From Planctomycetota bacterium (lineage in GTDB: Bacteria; Planctomycetota; Brocadiia; JAJRTI01): a DNA stretch of 28,529 nt. Position numbers and translations under genes: made by a program. Below the pieces are notes generated by a model. The model saw only the letters and a list, made by a program, of their open reading frames with translations. It did no database searches and had not been told where the DNA came from. Position 1 is the stretch's first letter. Every line of letters starts with the position of its first letter. Location: positions 1-28,529 of the forward strand of contig JAJRTI010000619.1 in the NCBI GenBank assembly GCA_024278415.1, in the 5' to 3' direction. Positions 1 to 8,153 of the stretch are shown here, piece after piece.

Positions 1-75
1 CCACAGATACCCACAGATTGCGCAGATCAGAGGAGACGGCTGCTTACCCCATCTGTGTGATCTGTGGGTATCCGC
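1..75. repeat. Inverted short-phrase repeat at window start
   Basis: The 13-mer GATACCCACAGAT (6-18) is repeated in perfect inverted orientation at 60-72, and variants of CATCTGTG/ATCTGTGG recur through 1-150. No open frame with protein character runs through it. It looks like a non-coding palindromic repeat; its function is unknown. The window edge may truncate it. Confidence 0.6.
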
Positions 76-156
76 GGACATCTGTGTTTCCTTGTTCCAC
101 GGACTGTGGCGTTGCTCCCAAGCAAGGCCGTTCGCTGTGATCTGTGGACGGTACAC

Positions 157-200
157 TTTTCTTGTTTTGCGTCGCGGTTGCTAATGGTCAAGGCACTAAC
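157..200 (+). repeat. Dispersed modular repeat, 3' module, copy A
   Basis: This stretch runs from CTTGTTTTGCGTCGCGG to AAGGCACTAAC. The same end module occurs at about 3002-3045, 7830-7868 and 7997-8041, and inverted at 6661-6703. The shared core is a T-rich TTGTTTT(T)CGT followed about 20 bases later by AAGGC(A/G)C(T/G)AA. Only the end module is recognisable here. No gene overlaps it. Confidence 0.6.
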
Positions 201-204
201 ACTC

Positions 205-265
205 AGTCCCGCAGGGACGGCTGAACTGCCAGACGAGGCCGAGACTCAGCCGTCCCTACGGGACT
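205..265. repeat. Inverted repeat with 20-bp arms
   Basis: The left arm AGTCCCGCAGGGACGGCTGA (205-224) pairs with 246-265 with one mismatch, leaving a 21-base loop. It is a clear non-coding palindrome that would form a long hairpin in RNA or single-stranded DNA. No T-run follows, so a terminator role is doubtful. Confidence 0.75.
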
Positions 266-292
266 GCGGGAGAACCTGTCGGCGAACCTGCC

Positions 293-312
293 CCCAGCGC
301 TGAAGCGCTGGG
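293..312. repeat. Short perfect hairpin downstream of the LarE-like gene
   Basis: CCCAGCGC (293-300), loop TGAA, GCGCTGGG (305-312) form a perfect 8-bp stem. It lies about 120 bases beyond the stop of the minus-strand gene at 435 and could act as an intrinsic pause or RNA end for it, but lacks a T-tract. It is followed by another short palindrome around TGCCTACGGCA (328-338). The rest of 1-434 shows no gene. Confidence 0.55.
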
Positions 313-434
313 CTATTCTCAAACGTGCCTACGGCACGGGGATGGTGCCAGCCCAGACATACCGCGCTTCCCGATCGCTTGGCCTTCGGGCTCCAAACCA
401 GTAGCTACGCCCATCGCAAGTCCCCAATCGACAA

Positions 435-1250
435 TCACAGCACTTCGTTCATGCTGCCGGAGCGATAGCCGGCGAGGTCGAGCGTGACGTAGGCGTACCC
501 GATGGCCTTGAGCCTGTCGACGATCTGTTTGCGCACGCCGGCCTCGGCGACCCGCGGGATGTCGCCCGGCGGCACTTCGATGCGCGCGAGGTTGCCGTGG
601 TGGCGGACGCGGCATTGCGCGTAACCGAGCGCGCGGAGTGTGTCTTCGGCCTGGTCGATCATGCGCAGGTTTTCGGGGGTAATCGGGTCGCCGTAGGGGA
701 TGCGCGACGCGAGGCAGGCGAGCGACGGTTTGTCCCAAGTGAGGAGGCCGAGTTGCTTCGAGAGCCTACGGATATCGTCCTTGCCCATGCCGGCTTCTTT
801 GAGCGGGCTGCGCACGCCCAGCTCGGCCGCGGCCTTGGCCCCGGGCCGGTAGTCGCCGGTGTCGTCTGCGTTCGTGCCGTCGACGAGGTGTGCGAGGCCG
901 CGGTCTTGGGCCATGCGCTTGAGCCGGCCGAAGACCTCCTTCTTGCAGTGGTAGCAGCGGTCCGGCGGGTTGTCCGCGATGCCGGGGATTTCGAACGCGT
1001 CCGCTTCGACGACCTCATGCCGGACGCCAATCACCTCCGCGGCCTCCCGCGCGTCGTTCACCTCGAAGCTGGGGTGGATCTGCGCCCTCACCGTGACCGC
1101 GAGCACGCGGCCGCCCAGTTCCTCTTGGCACACTTTCGCCAGCAGCGTGCTGTCCACGCCTCCGGAGAAGGCAACGACACAGCTCCCCAACCCGCGCACG
1201 ATCTCGCGCAGGTGCTCGGCCTTGTCCTCGAATGTTCTCTGGCTTGTCAC
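435..1250 (-). CDS. larE: ATP-dependent sulfur transferase, LarE family (three-cysteine type)
   Basis: PP-loop (adenine nucleotide alpha-hydrolase fold) protein of the LarE family, which builds the nickel-pincer cofactor of lactate racemase and related enzymes by adenylating pyridine-dicarboxylate mononucleotide and inserting sulfur. The PP-loop SGGVDS lies near residues 29-34. CYHC (near 99-102) and a third cysteine in LACLASRIPYG supply the three cysteines of the [4Fe-4S]-dependent form, rather than the single sacrificial cysteine of Lactobacillus LarE. The ending YVTLDLAGYRSGSMNE is typical of the family. The frame is open to a GTG at 1340, but residues before the GTG at 1250 do not look conserved, and a start at 1250 puts the PP-loop where the family has it. 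No larA, larB or larC is visible nearby. Substrate in this organism is unknown. Confidence 0.88.
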   Translation of the reverse strand: MTSQRTFEDKAEHLREIVRGLGSCVVAFSGGVDSTLLAKVCQEELGGRVLAVTVRAQIHPSFEVNDAREAAEVIGVRHEVVEADAFEIPGIADNPPDRCYHCKKEVFGRLKRMAQDRGLAHLVDGTNADDTGDYRPGAKAAAELGVRSPLKEAGMGKDDIRRLSKQLGLLTWDKPSLACLASRIPYGDPITPENLRMIDQAEDTLRALGYAQCRVRHHGNLARIEVPPGDIPRVAEAGVRKQIVDRLKAIGYAYVTLDLAGYRSGSMNEVL

Positions 1251-1263
1251 GTCTTCAACAGGA

Positions 1264-1292
1264 AACGTAACACTGGCGGCAAAGCGTGTCAA
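1264..1292 (-). promoter_or_regulatory. Candidate sigma70 promoter for the LarE-like gene
   Basis: On the minus strand TTGACA (1287-1292), a 17-bp spacer and TACGTT (1264-1269) precede the GTG at 1250 by 13 bases. The -35 is perfect, the -10 weak. If used, the transcript would have a very short leader, and the longer GTG start at 1340 would lie upstream of the promoter. Confidence 0.35.
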
Positions 1293-1379
1293 GGCATGGG
1301 GGCCGGGCGTTTCCCCATGCGCCCCGGCTGTAGTGCGCACGAAGATCGTGCCGATGCGAGCTTAGCGGGACGCGCCCTC

Positions 1380-1408
1380 TTTTCTCGGATGTGGCGTGGA
1401 GCTATAAT
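1380..1408 (+). promoter_or_regulatory. Candidate promoter for the ArgG-like gene
   Basis: A perfect TATAAT box (1403-1408) lies in the divergent gap between the LarE-like and ArgG-like genes. The -35 (TTTTCT, 1380-1385, 17-bp spacer) is poor. The implied leader is about 100 nt. Confidence 0.4.
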
Positions 1409-1514
1409 CGAAGTTTGCTGCTTCGGACCCAAACAGTGAGGCAAGGCTCCCTGTGGAGAGGGGAGTTGGGCCGTCTGGGCGGCCAACAGTACACACCGTG
1501 CGGAGACAGGGACT

Positions 1515-2738
1515 ATGAACCGAATCGTCTTGGCCTATTCGGGCAGCGTGGTGGGCACGGTCTGCATCCACTGGCTTCGGCACAAGCGCGACATGGAGGT
1601 GGCGACGTTTTCTGCGAACTTGGGCCAGGGCGAGTACCTCGAGCCCAAGGGCGAGCTGGCGGTCGAAACGGGCGCAGACTCGGCCCACGTTGGCGACTTG
1701 CGCCGACGGTTCGTGAACGAGTTTGTCTTGCCAACCCTCAAGGCCAACGCGGAGCCCGCGGCCGGCCGGCCGCTGTCGTCGGCCCTCGCGCGGCCCATCA
1801 TCGCGATTGAGATCGTGAAAATCGCGGTCGAGGACAGCCGCGCGTTCGTGGGCCACGCGGGCAAACCCATGAGCGCGGACCAAACCCAGTTCGAGGGATG
1901 CGTGGCCACGCTCGCGCCCCAACTCAGCATCATTTCGCCACAGCGCGAGTGGAACCTGGAGTCGCCCGCTGCCATTCTTGCATACGCCAAGAAGTACGGC
2001 CTGCGCGTCAACCAGGATGAGTTGCACCCCTATGGCATCGACCGCAATCTCTGGGGGGTGCGGGTGCAGTGCAGCGAGACTGAGGATCTTTGGAAGCCTC
2101 CCCCGGAGTCGCTGTTCAGCATCACGCGGCCGGCCCACGACGCACCCAACGAGCCGGCTGAAGTGGTGATCGGTTTCGATGCGGGGACGCCCGTGTCGCT
2201 TGACGGCAAACCGACCGATCTCCTCGACATGATCGAGGCGCTCAATACACTCGGAGGCGAGCATGGGGTTGGCCGCTACGACGTGACCGAGGACCGCATG
2301 ACGGGCATTCGGTCGCGGCGCCTCTACGAGGCGCCCGCGGCCACCATCCTCCAGACCGCTCATATGGCCCTCGAGGGCATTGTGCTCACGCGTGGGCTCG
2401 TGCGCTGCAAGCGCGAGCTAGCCAAAGAGTTCGCCACGCTCATCTACCGCGGCCACTGGTTCTGCGACGAGCGCCGCGCGCTGTCCGCGTTCGTGGACGA
2501 GACCCAGCGCCGCGTGACGGGCGACGTGCGCGTGCGCCTGTACAAGGGCGCCTGTAGCGTGGCCGGCCGGCGGTCGCCCTATTCGATGTACGACGTGGAG
2601 CGCACATCGCCCCAAGAAGATCTGGCCGATGGCCCGGCCATGGGCGGGTACGCCAAGATCCTCAGCTTGCCCCTCAAGACCGAAGCCCGGCGAGACCAAC
2701 TCCAGGGCGAATTGATCAAAGAGGAGAGTGAAGATTGA
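1515..2738 (+). CDS. Argininosuccinate synthase homologue with a degenerate ATP site
   Basis: Full-length (407 aa) relative of argininosuccinate synthase, the arginine-pathway enzyme joining citrulline and aspartate with ATP. The C-terminal two-thirds is well conserved: REWNL (144-148), GIDRNLWG, YEAPAATIL, RRVTGDVRVRLYKG and GRRSPYSMYD. The catalytic N-terminal signature is not. The PP-loop expected as AYSGGLDTS reads AYSGSVVGT (7-15), losing the second glycine, Asp and Ser. The ATP/aspartate loop expected as HGCTGKGNDQ reads HAGKPMSADQ (114-123), keeping only the His and final DQ. Both changes are in frame with intact flanks, so a simple sequencing error is unlikely. The ATG follows GGAG (1502-1505). 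There are no arginine-pathway neighbours. It may be a divergent enzyme with another chemistry or a ligand-binding pseudoenzyme; I would not use it to predict arginine prototrophy. Confidence 0.85.
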   Translation: MNRIVLAYSGSVVGTVCIHWLRHKRDMEVATFSANLGQGEYLEPKGELAVETGADSAHVGDLRRRFVNEFVLPTLKANAEPAAGRPLSSALARPIIAIEIVKIAVEDSRAFVGHAGKPMSADQTQFEGCVATLAPQLSIISPQREWNLESPAAILAYAKKYGLRVNQDELHPYGIDRNLWGVRVQCSETEDLWKPPPESLFSITRPAHDAPNEPAEVVIGFDAGTPVSLDGKPTDLLDMIEALNTLGGEHGVGRYDVTEDRMTGIRSRRLYEAPAATILQTAHMALEGIVLTRGLVRCKRELAKEFATLIYRGHWFCDERRALSAFVDETQRRVTGDVRVRLYKGACSVAGRRSPYSMYDVERTSPQEDLADGPAMGGYAKILSLPLKTEARRDQLQGELIKEESED

Positions 2739-2809
2739 AGGACGGCAGTTTGACATTGGGAATTCCTGCTCTGCAACCCTCAATCTCTGCCTGATTCCTC
2801 ATCCCGGAT

Positions 2810-3046
2810 CCGCAAGGCGGGCTGCGCTCGCAACCCAAGGCCATTGACCGCCATGGATCAGAAGCAGGACATGGCGCGTGGAGCGCAGGTTCGCTGTTCT
2901 GTATTGCGTATTCGGATTGCGTATTCGGATTGCGTATTCGGATTGCGATCCGAGATACGGAATACGCAATACGCTGCCGAGACTGCGCACACACCGCGCA
3001 GCTTTTTGTTTTTCGTGGCCGTTTCTGACGGCAAAGGCACGAACGA
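2810..3046 (+). repeat. Dispersed modular repeat, copy B, with 13-bp tandem core
   Basis: This fills the gap between the ArgG-like gene and cinA. It opens with AAGGCGGGCTGCGCTCGCAA (about 2814-2833), continues with a CCGCCATGGATCAGAAGCAG segment shared with copy E, then about three direct copies of GTATTCGGATTGC (about 2906-2944). The tandem block is bracketed by inverted GTATTGCGTATTC / GAATACGCAATAC. It closes with the T-rich end module and stops a few bases before the cinA start. Much of the sequence reappears at 7870-8041. No coding signal is seen. Confidence 0.75.
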
Positions 3047-3049
3047 CAC

Positions 3050-4363
3050 ATGACCCCACCCAAGACGCCCCACGCCGTCGAGATCCTGGCCATCGGCAAA
3101 GAACTCGCACAGGGCGACGTGGTCGATACCAACTCAGCTTTCATCGCCAGGCGGCTCGTGCCGCTGGGGTTCGACGTGTCGCGGCACGTGACCGTCACGG
3201 ACGAAATAGGGACCATCAAATCCGCGCTCGGCCGGGCCTGCCATCGCGCCGCCGCAGTAGTGGTGACGGGCGGCCTCGGCCCCACGGACGACGACCTGAC
3301 CCGCCACGCGGTGGCGGAGCTGTGCGGCGTCGAATTGGCGCTGCACCCCCCGTCGCTCGACCGCTTGGAGCAGATCTTTCGCTCGTTGGGCCGGCCCATG
3401 CCCGCGTGCAATCGCGTGCAGGCCATGATGCCTTCGGGCAGCCGCGTCATCCCCAATCCCGCTGGCACGGCCGCGGGCTTCGCCATCCAACACGATGGCG
3501 CCACGCTCGTGTGCCTGCCCGGTGTGCCGCGGGAGATGAAGGCCATGGCGGACGAGGCGATCCGCCACGTGGCTGAGGCGACGGCATCGGCAAGCGCGGA
3601 GCCGCGCCAGCCGGCGGTCGTGCGCGTGCTCAATTGCTTCGGTGTGTCTGAATCGCAGATCAACGCGCGCGTGGGCGGCATGATGGCGCCGGACCGGAAC
3701 CCCGCGCTGGGCACGATGGCCTGCGACGGCGTGATCCGCCTCCGGCTGATGGCTCGCGCGGATTCGGCCGGCGAGGCCGACGCACTGCTCGATGCCGACG
3801 AAGCGCACCTGCGCGAGCAGTTCGGCGCGGCGATCTTTTCGTCAGGCGAGACCACGCTTGCCGAGGTCGTGGCCGAAGAGCTTCAGGCCGCGCGGTGCAC
3901 GCTTGCCACCGCGGAGTCGTGCACGGGCGGGCTCGTGGGCCACTGGCTCACGCAAGTGCCCGGCATCTCCAAGCACTACCGTGGCGGTGTAGTCGCGTAC
4001 AGCAACGAGGCCAAGGCCTCCTTGCTCGGCGTGCCAGGCGAGTTGTTCGAGAGCGTGGGTGCGGTGAGCCCCGAAGTGGCGACGGCCATGGCCGAGGGCG
4101 CCGCGGCGCGGTTGCAGGCGGACATCGGCATTGGCGTCACGGGCATCGCGGGACCTGGCGGCGCGGCGCCCGGCAAGCCCGTAGGGCTCGTGCATATCGC
4201 GGTGGCGCGGCCCGGCGGCACGCGGCATCGCGAGTTTCGGTTCCCCGGAGAGAGAGTTGTCGTGAAGGACAGAGCCGCGAAGTCGGCCTTGAATATGGTC
4301 CGCCTGGAGTTGCAGGAGCGACGGACCGCCCCCCGATCCCTCTACACACAGCATGGAGGCTGA
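3050..4363 (+). CDS. cinA: CinA family protein (NMN/pyridine-nucleotide repair)
   Basis: Full-length two-domain CinA (437 aa). The N-terminal MoCF-like domain carries VEILAIGKELAQGDVVDTN near residues 9-27 and VVTGGLGPTDDD near 74-85, the region linked to ADP-ribose pyrophosphatase activity. The C-terminal PncC domain has TAESCTGGLVGHWL near 285-298, RGGVVAYSNEAK and GVTGIAGPGG, the nicotinamide-mononucleotide deamidase signature. Family role: recycling of NMN from DNA ligase and clearing damaged pyridine nucleotides in the cytoplasm. The ATG at 3050 gives the usual family N-terminus, but no clear Shine-Dalgarno is seen; repeat copy B ends just before it. Its last codons overlap the start of the zinc-ribbon gene, suggesting co-translation. 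Confidence 0.95.
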   Translation: MTPPKTPHAVEILAIGKELAQGDVVDTNSAFIARRLVPLGFDVSRHVTVTDEIGTIKSALGRACHRAAAVVVTGGLGPTDDDLTRHAVAELCGVELALHPPSLDRLEQIFRSLGRPMPACNRVQAMMPSGSRVIPNPAGTAAGFAIQHDGATLVCLPGVPREMKAMADEAIRHVAEATASASAEPRQPAVVRVLNCFGVSESQINARVGGMMAPDRNPALGTMACDGVIRLRLMARADSAGEADALLDADEAHLREQFGAAIFSSGETTLAEVVAEELQAARCTLATAESCTGGLVGHWLTQVPGISKHYRGGVVAYSNEAKASLLGVPGELFESVGAVSPEVATAMAEGAAARLQADIGIGVTGIAGPGGAAPGKPVGLVHIAVARPGGTRHREFRFPGERVVVKDRAAKSALNMVRLELQERRTAPRSLYTQHGG

Positions 4364-4985
4364 TTTGTCGAAAAGGCGTACAGATTACTCGCACACCCAT
4401 TCGCAACACTTTGTCAAGCAGAAGGACGACGGGTACATCCGCATGCGATGCAGAGAATGCGGAACGAAGTTGAAGGCGAAGAAAGACTTCGCTGGGCAAA
4501 TGTTCACCTGCAAGTACTGCAAGACGCCCAACGTCCTGCCATTCTTGAATGAGGACGGCGTCGTCACGGACGATGCGCGGGCCGATCCACAAGTCGGCCA
4601 CGACGCGACTGCGCTGTCGGACTGGGAACAGGGCGACCGATGGGCGCCCCAGTTCCACCGGACGGTGACGCGTATCCAAGAAATCGACGACTTGATGAAC
4701 GCGATCTTCCAGAAGTATCAGGACGCGTTCTCACGCGCGCAGAACATGTTCGCCGACCAGAACATGACGCACGAGCAGCACAGGGCGGAACTGGAGAGAG
4801 TCAGGCGCGACTTGGACATGGACGTGCGCGTGCTTGTGCGAGAGAAGCGAGACGCGCTGAAGGAGAAGGTCGCCAAGCTGCGCAACCACCCCATGGCCAA
4901 GTCCGTGGCCATCCGAGAGCAACTCGACGAAGCCATTCGGCACCACGCAGCATTCAACCTGTTCGCCGAGGCGCTGTTCGACTGA
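4353..4985 (+). CDS. Zinc-ribbon, coiled-coil hypothetical protein
   Basis: A 210-residue protein of unknown function. A zinc ribbon is visible near residues 30-60: MRCRECG and FTCKYCK, i.e. two CxxC pairs about 17 residues apart, with basic residues between (LKAKKDFAGQ). Such ribbons are frequent in PVC bacteria. The C-terminal half (about 95-200) is highly charged, nearly free of Pro and Gly, and probably a long helical hairpin or coiled coil. No membrane segment or signal peptide is seen. It starts inside the end of cinA (ATG 4353, cinA stop 4361-4363), so translation is probably coupled. A strong terminator follows 50 bases after the stop. A nucleic-acid or protein adaptor role is possible but unproven. 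Confidence 0.85.
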   Translation: MEADLSKRRTDYSHTHSQHFVKQKDDGYIRMRCRECGTKLKAKKDFAGQMFTCKYCKTPNVLPFLNEDGVVTDDARADPQVGHDATALSDWEQGDRWAPQFHRTVTRIQEIDDLMNAIFQKYQDAFSRAQNMFADQNMTHEQHRAELERVRRDLDMDVRVLVREKRDALKEKVAKLRNHPMAKSVAIREQLDEAIRHHAAFNLFAEALFD

Positions 4986-5038
4986 GCCTTGTATCGAGGC
5001 GCGGCGACGGCCAATGTGCAGGCATACCGCCCAACAAA

Positions 5039-5072
5039 AAAAGGGACAGCAGCGCTCGCTGCTGTCCCTTTT
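5039..5072. terminator. Bidirectional intrinsic terminator
   Basis: AAAAGGGACAGCAGC, a four-base loop (GCTC) and GCTGCTGTCCCTTTT form a perfect stem of about 15 bp with an A-tract on one side and a T-tract on the other. It lies between the convergent genes ending at 4985 (+) and 5127 (-), so it should end both transcripts. Confidence 0.92.
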
Positions 5073-5126
5073 GCTTTTCCACGTCAGCCCAGCGCCCAGT
5101 GTCAAGCGAGGCGCCAGGCAACGTTC

Positions 5127-6134
<1,008 letters not shown>

Positions 6135-6660
6135 CCAAATGTCTCCTGAAATTCAGCACCAGAGGTCGAACAAGTCGCAGAGGGTCGGCAAAAGGAACTG
6201 ATAGATGAAAAAATCTTACATGTGCCGACGCCTCCTCAGCGGGATCGTTGTTGCGAGGCACACGCCTCACATCAAAGTCCAATCGGCGTCTGTAACCGGG
6301 CGCTTATCACCTCCTTCGGAAGTAGCCGGCGGCAACAGGGCCGACGGTCAGGCTGTGCTTCTGATCCCTTCAACTGCTGATGCACATCCGATCAGCAGCG
6401 CTGGTGGCAGGATTTGTTTTCGAGAAGTACTGCGGTATCAGTTTACTCAGCACGCAGGCTGCTGTCAAGGCAAAAAAGCGATGCACGTTCGCCTTTATTT
6501 GCGCTCGCCATACGCGGCCGAGACGAGCTGCACCGAACGGGCTCCTGCGAGCCTGCATCGCGCCGCCCCAGGCCACTCAGCCAGCGATACCCAAGCTTGG
6601 GCATCTCGCCGGAAGGAGCGCAAGCTCCCCAGCTTCAACTCGCCGGCCGGATGTGCTATG
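6135..6660. other. Non-coding upstream region of the pseudopilin gene
   Basis: I see no credible gene in this stretch. It holds the Shine-Dalgarno and the probable promoter and long leader of the pseudopilin gene (minus strand). The open frames crossing it have no recognisable protein character. Confidence 0.5.
6440..6468 (-). promoter_or_regulatory. Probable sigma70 promoter for the pseudopilin gene
   Basis: On the minus strand a perfect TTGACA (6463-6468), a 17-bp spacer and TAAACT (6440-6445) give a transcript start near 6433. That leaves a leader of about 300 nt before the ATG at 6134, long enough for leader-based control, though I recognise no riboswitch in it. Confidence 0.55.
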
Positions 6661-6803
6661 TTAGTGCCTTATCCATCCAGAACTGTCATGAAAAACAAGA
6701 AGTTGCTTGCCCGGAGCGGATCCCGAGGCCTCGGGACCGTCCGTCGGAACGCGAAGGCGTTCCGCTCCTGGGTTGCGGGCGCAGCCCGCCTTGTATGCTG
6801 TGC
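6661..6803 (-). repeat. Dispersed modular repeat, copy C (inverted)
   Basis: The reverse complement of this stretch matches 7731-7869 over about 138 bases with few differences. It holds the AAGGCGGGCTGCGCCCGCAA hairpin module, a GGAGCGGAACGCC...GGGATCCGCTCC module and the T-rich end module finishing AAGGCACTAA. Copies C and D thus form a long inverted repeat around the rhomboid gene, beginning 55 bases upstream of its start codon. Confidence 0.85.
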
Positions 6804-6857
6804 GCTCCGAAGGGGCGCAGCCAACGCTTTTTCCGAGAGTTCGCAGATCCGAATTCC

Positions 6858-7670
6858 ATGACCTGGGCAGACCGACGATACGACTTCGAAGACGGCCCTC
6901 GCGCGCCACTGAAGCCGGGCGCAGTGACCAAGGGCATCATTGCCACCTGTGCAGGGATCTGGCTACTGGAGATGATGGCCGGGCCCTCTGGCATTGTTCG
7001 CTTTGAATACTACCTGGCCCTTGATCCGAGAGCGCTGGTCAAGCATTTCTTCGTCTGGCAGCCGTTCACGTACATGTTCCTGCACAGCACCAATGGGATC
7101 TTCCATATCCTCTTCAACATGCTGTGCCTCTATTTCATCGGCCCCAGTGTCGAGGCCGCGATTGGTCCAAAGCGCTTCGCGCATCTGTTTGTTTGGGGCG
7201 GCGTGGCGGGCGGGCTCGCCCAGTGCTTCTTCATGCCGCGAAACCCCGTGGTGGGCGCCTCTGCGGCGATCATGGCGGTGTTGGTAGTGTTTGCCGCGTT
7301 CTACCCCAACGCCCAATTCCTCTTCATGTTTGTCTTCCCCATGAAGGCCAAGCACTTGGTGCTTCTGTTCATCGCCATTGATCTCTATCGTGGGTATGTC
7401 GGCTCGTCTGGCATCGCCTCGTTCGCTCACCTCGGCGGCGCGCTCTTCGGCTTCCTGTTTCTCAAGTTCGGACCGCTGGCCCAGAATGTAACCGCACAGT
7501 GGGCGCGAACCAAACGCCAAAAGCACCAGATGCGGACCGAAGATCAACGCGCGAGAGTAGACGAGATCCTGGACAAGATCAACTCGAGCGGAATGGGCAG
7601 CCTGACAAAGCGGGAGCGGGCTTTCCTTATGGAGGCGAGCCGGAACTACCGGGACCGCACAGGGCTGTAG
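6858..7670 (+). CDS. Rhomboid family intramembrane serine protease
   Basis: A 270-residue polytopic protein of the rhomboid family, which cuts transmembrane helices inside the bilayer. Visible marks are WQPFTYMFLHS (the conserved loop before TM2), HILFNMLCLYFIGP with the H...N pair of TM2, NPVVGASAAIMAVL with the catalytic serine, and SFAHLGGALFGFL with the catalytic histidine in the last core helix. The serine motif is GASA rather than the common GASG. After the core the C-terminus (about 215-270) is a charged cytoplasmic tail (RTKRQKHQMRTEDQRARVDEILDKI). The ATG at 6858 gives a compact N-terminus (MTWADRRYDFEDGPR); the frame stays open upstream but that part is repeat-derived. No strong Shine-Dalgarno is visible. 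Substrate unknown. Confidence 0.9.
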   Translation: MTWADRRYDFEDGPRAPLKPGAVTKGIIATCAGIWLLEMMAGPSGIVRFEYYLALDPRALVKHFFVWQPFTYMFLHSTNGIFHILFNMLCLYFIGPSVEAAIGPKRFAHLFVWGGVAGGLAQCFFMPRNPVVGASAAIMAVLVVFAAFYPNAQFLFMFVFPMKAKHLVLLFIAIDLYRGYVGSSGIASFAHLGGALFGFLFLKFGPLAQNVTAQWARTKRQKHQMRTEDQRARVDEILDKINSSGMGSLTKRERAFLMEASRNYRDRTGL

Positions 7671-7730
7671 CCACCGTTCTCCGTGGGGGGGGGCCAACAG
7701 TGATCAGCACGCCGGGTGCAAGCCAATGCC

Positions 7731-7869
7731 ATCAACACAAGGCGGGCGGCGCCCGCAACCCGGGAGCGGAACGCCTTCGCGTTCCGACGGACGGTCCCGA
7801 GGCTTCGGGATCCGCTCCATGCATGCAACATCTTGTTTTTCGTCGCGGTTACGAATGCTTAAGGCACTA
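7731..7869 (+). repeat. Dispersed modular repeat, copy D
   Basis: Direct-orientation partner of copy C: AAGGCGGGCGGCGCCCGCAA (about 7739-7758), then GGAGCGGAACGCCTTCGCG, a GGTCCCGAGGCTTCGGGATC palindrome, and the T-rich module ending AAGGCACTAAGG. It sits 60 bases after the rhomboid stop and runs straight into copy E. Confidence 0.85.
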
Positions 7870-8041
7870 AGGCCACTGACCGCCATGGATCAGAGGCAAG
7901 ACATGGCGTGTGGAGGGCTGGCTCGCTGTTCCGTATTCCGTATTCGGATCGCGATCCGAGATACGCAATACGCTGCCGAGTGTGCACACCCCGCGCAACT
8001 TCTTGTTTTTCGTGACCGTTCCTGACGGTGAAGGCGCTAAC
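7870..8041 (+). repeat. Dispersed modular repeat, copy E
   Basis: Parallels copy B: ACCGCCATGGATCAGAGGCA, GACATGGCGTGTGGAG, then a shorter GTATTCGGATCGCGATCC palindrome in place of the tandem 13-mers, GAGATACGCAATACGCTGCC, and the end module TTCTTGTTTTTCGTGACCG...AAGGCGCTAAC. The difference from copy B lies mainly in the number of GTATTCGG units, so the core varies in copy number. Confidence 0.8.
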
Positions 8042-8119
8042 TGGTTTTGCGCTTTCGTGGCGCACTTTTCTTGCGCTGCTTTGTGCTAAAGAAATGTGGC
8101 AATTCCATGCTTTTTTCGC

Positions 8120-8147
8120 TTGACAACCCCCATATCAGGTGTATACT
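8120..8147 (+). promoter_or_regulatory. Strong orphan sigma70-like promoter
   Basis: A perfect TTGACA (8120-8125), a 16-bp spacer and TATACT (8142-8147). It is the best-looking promoter in the window, yet the next convincing gene starts 560 bases downstream and has its own promoter. Expected transcript start is near 8154. Confidence 0.7.
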
Positions 8148-8153
8148 CCCCGC

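Noticed and set aside
597..1439. 280-codon plus-strand open frame opposite the LarE-like gene
   Set aside because: It is the antisense of a clearly recognisable PP-loop protein, has low-complexity Arg/Ala/Val-rich composition and matches no family.
2899..2960. Possible CRISPR-like array
   Set aside because: The direct units are 13 bases and contiguous, with no unique spacers and no cas genes.
6205..6857. Plus-strand small proteins upstream of the rhomboid
   Set aside because: Composition is unremarkable, no start signals are seen, and the 3' half is repeat copy C.
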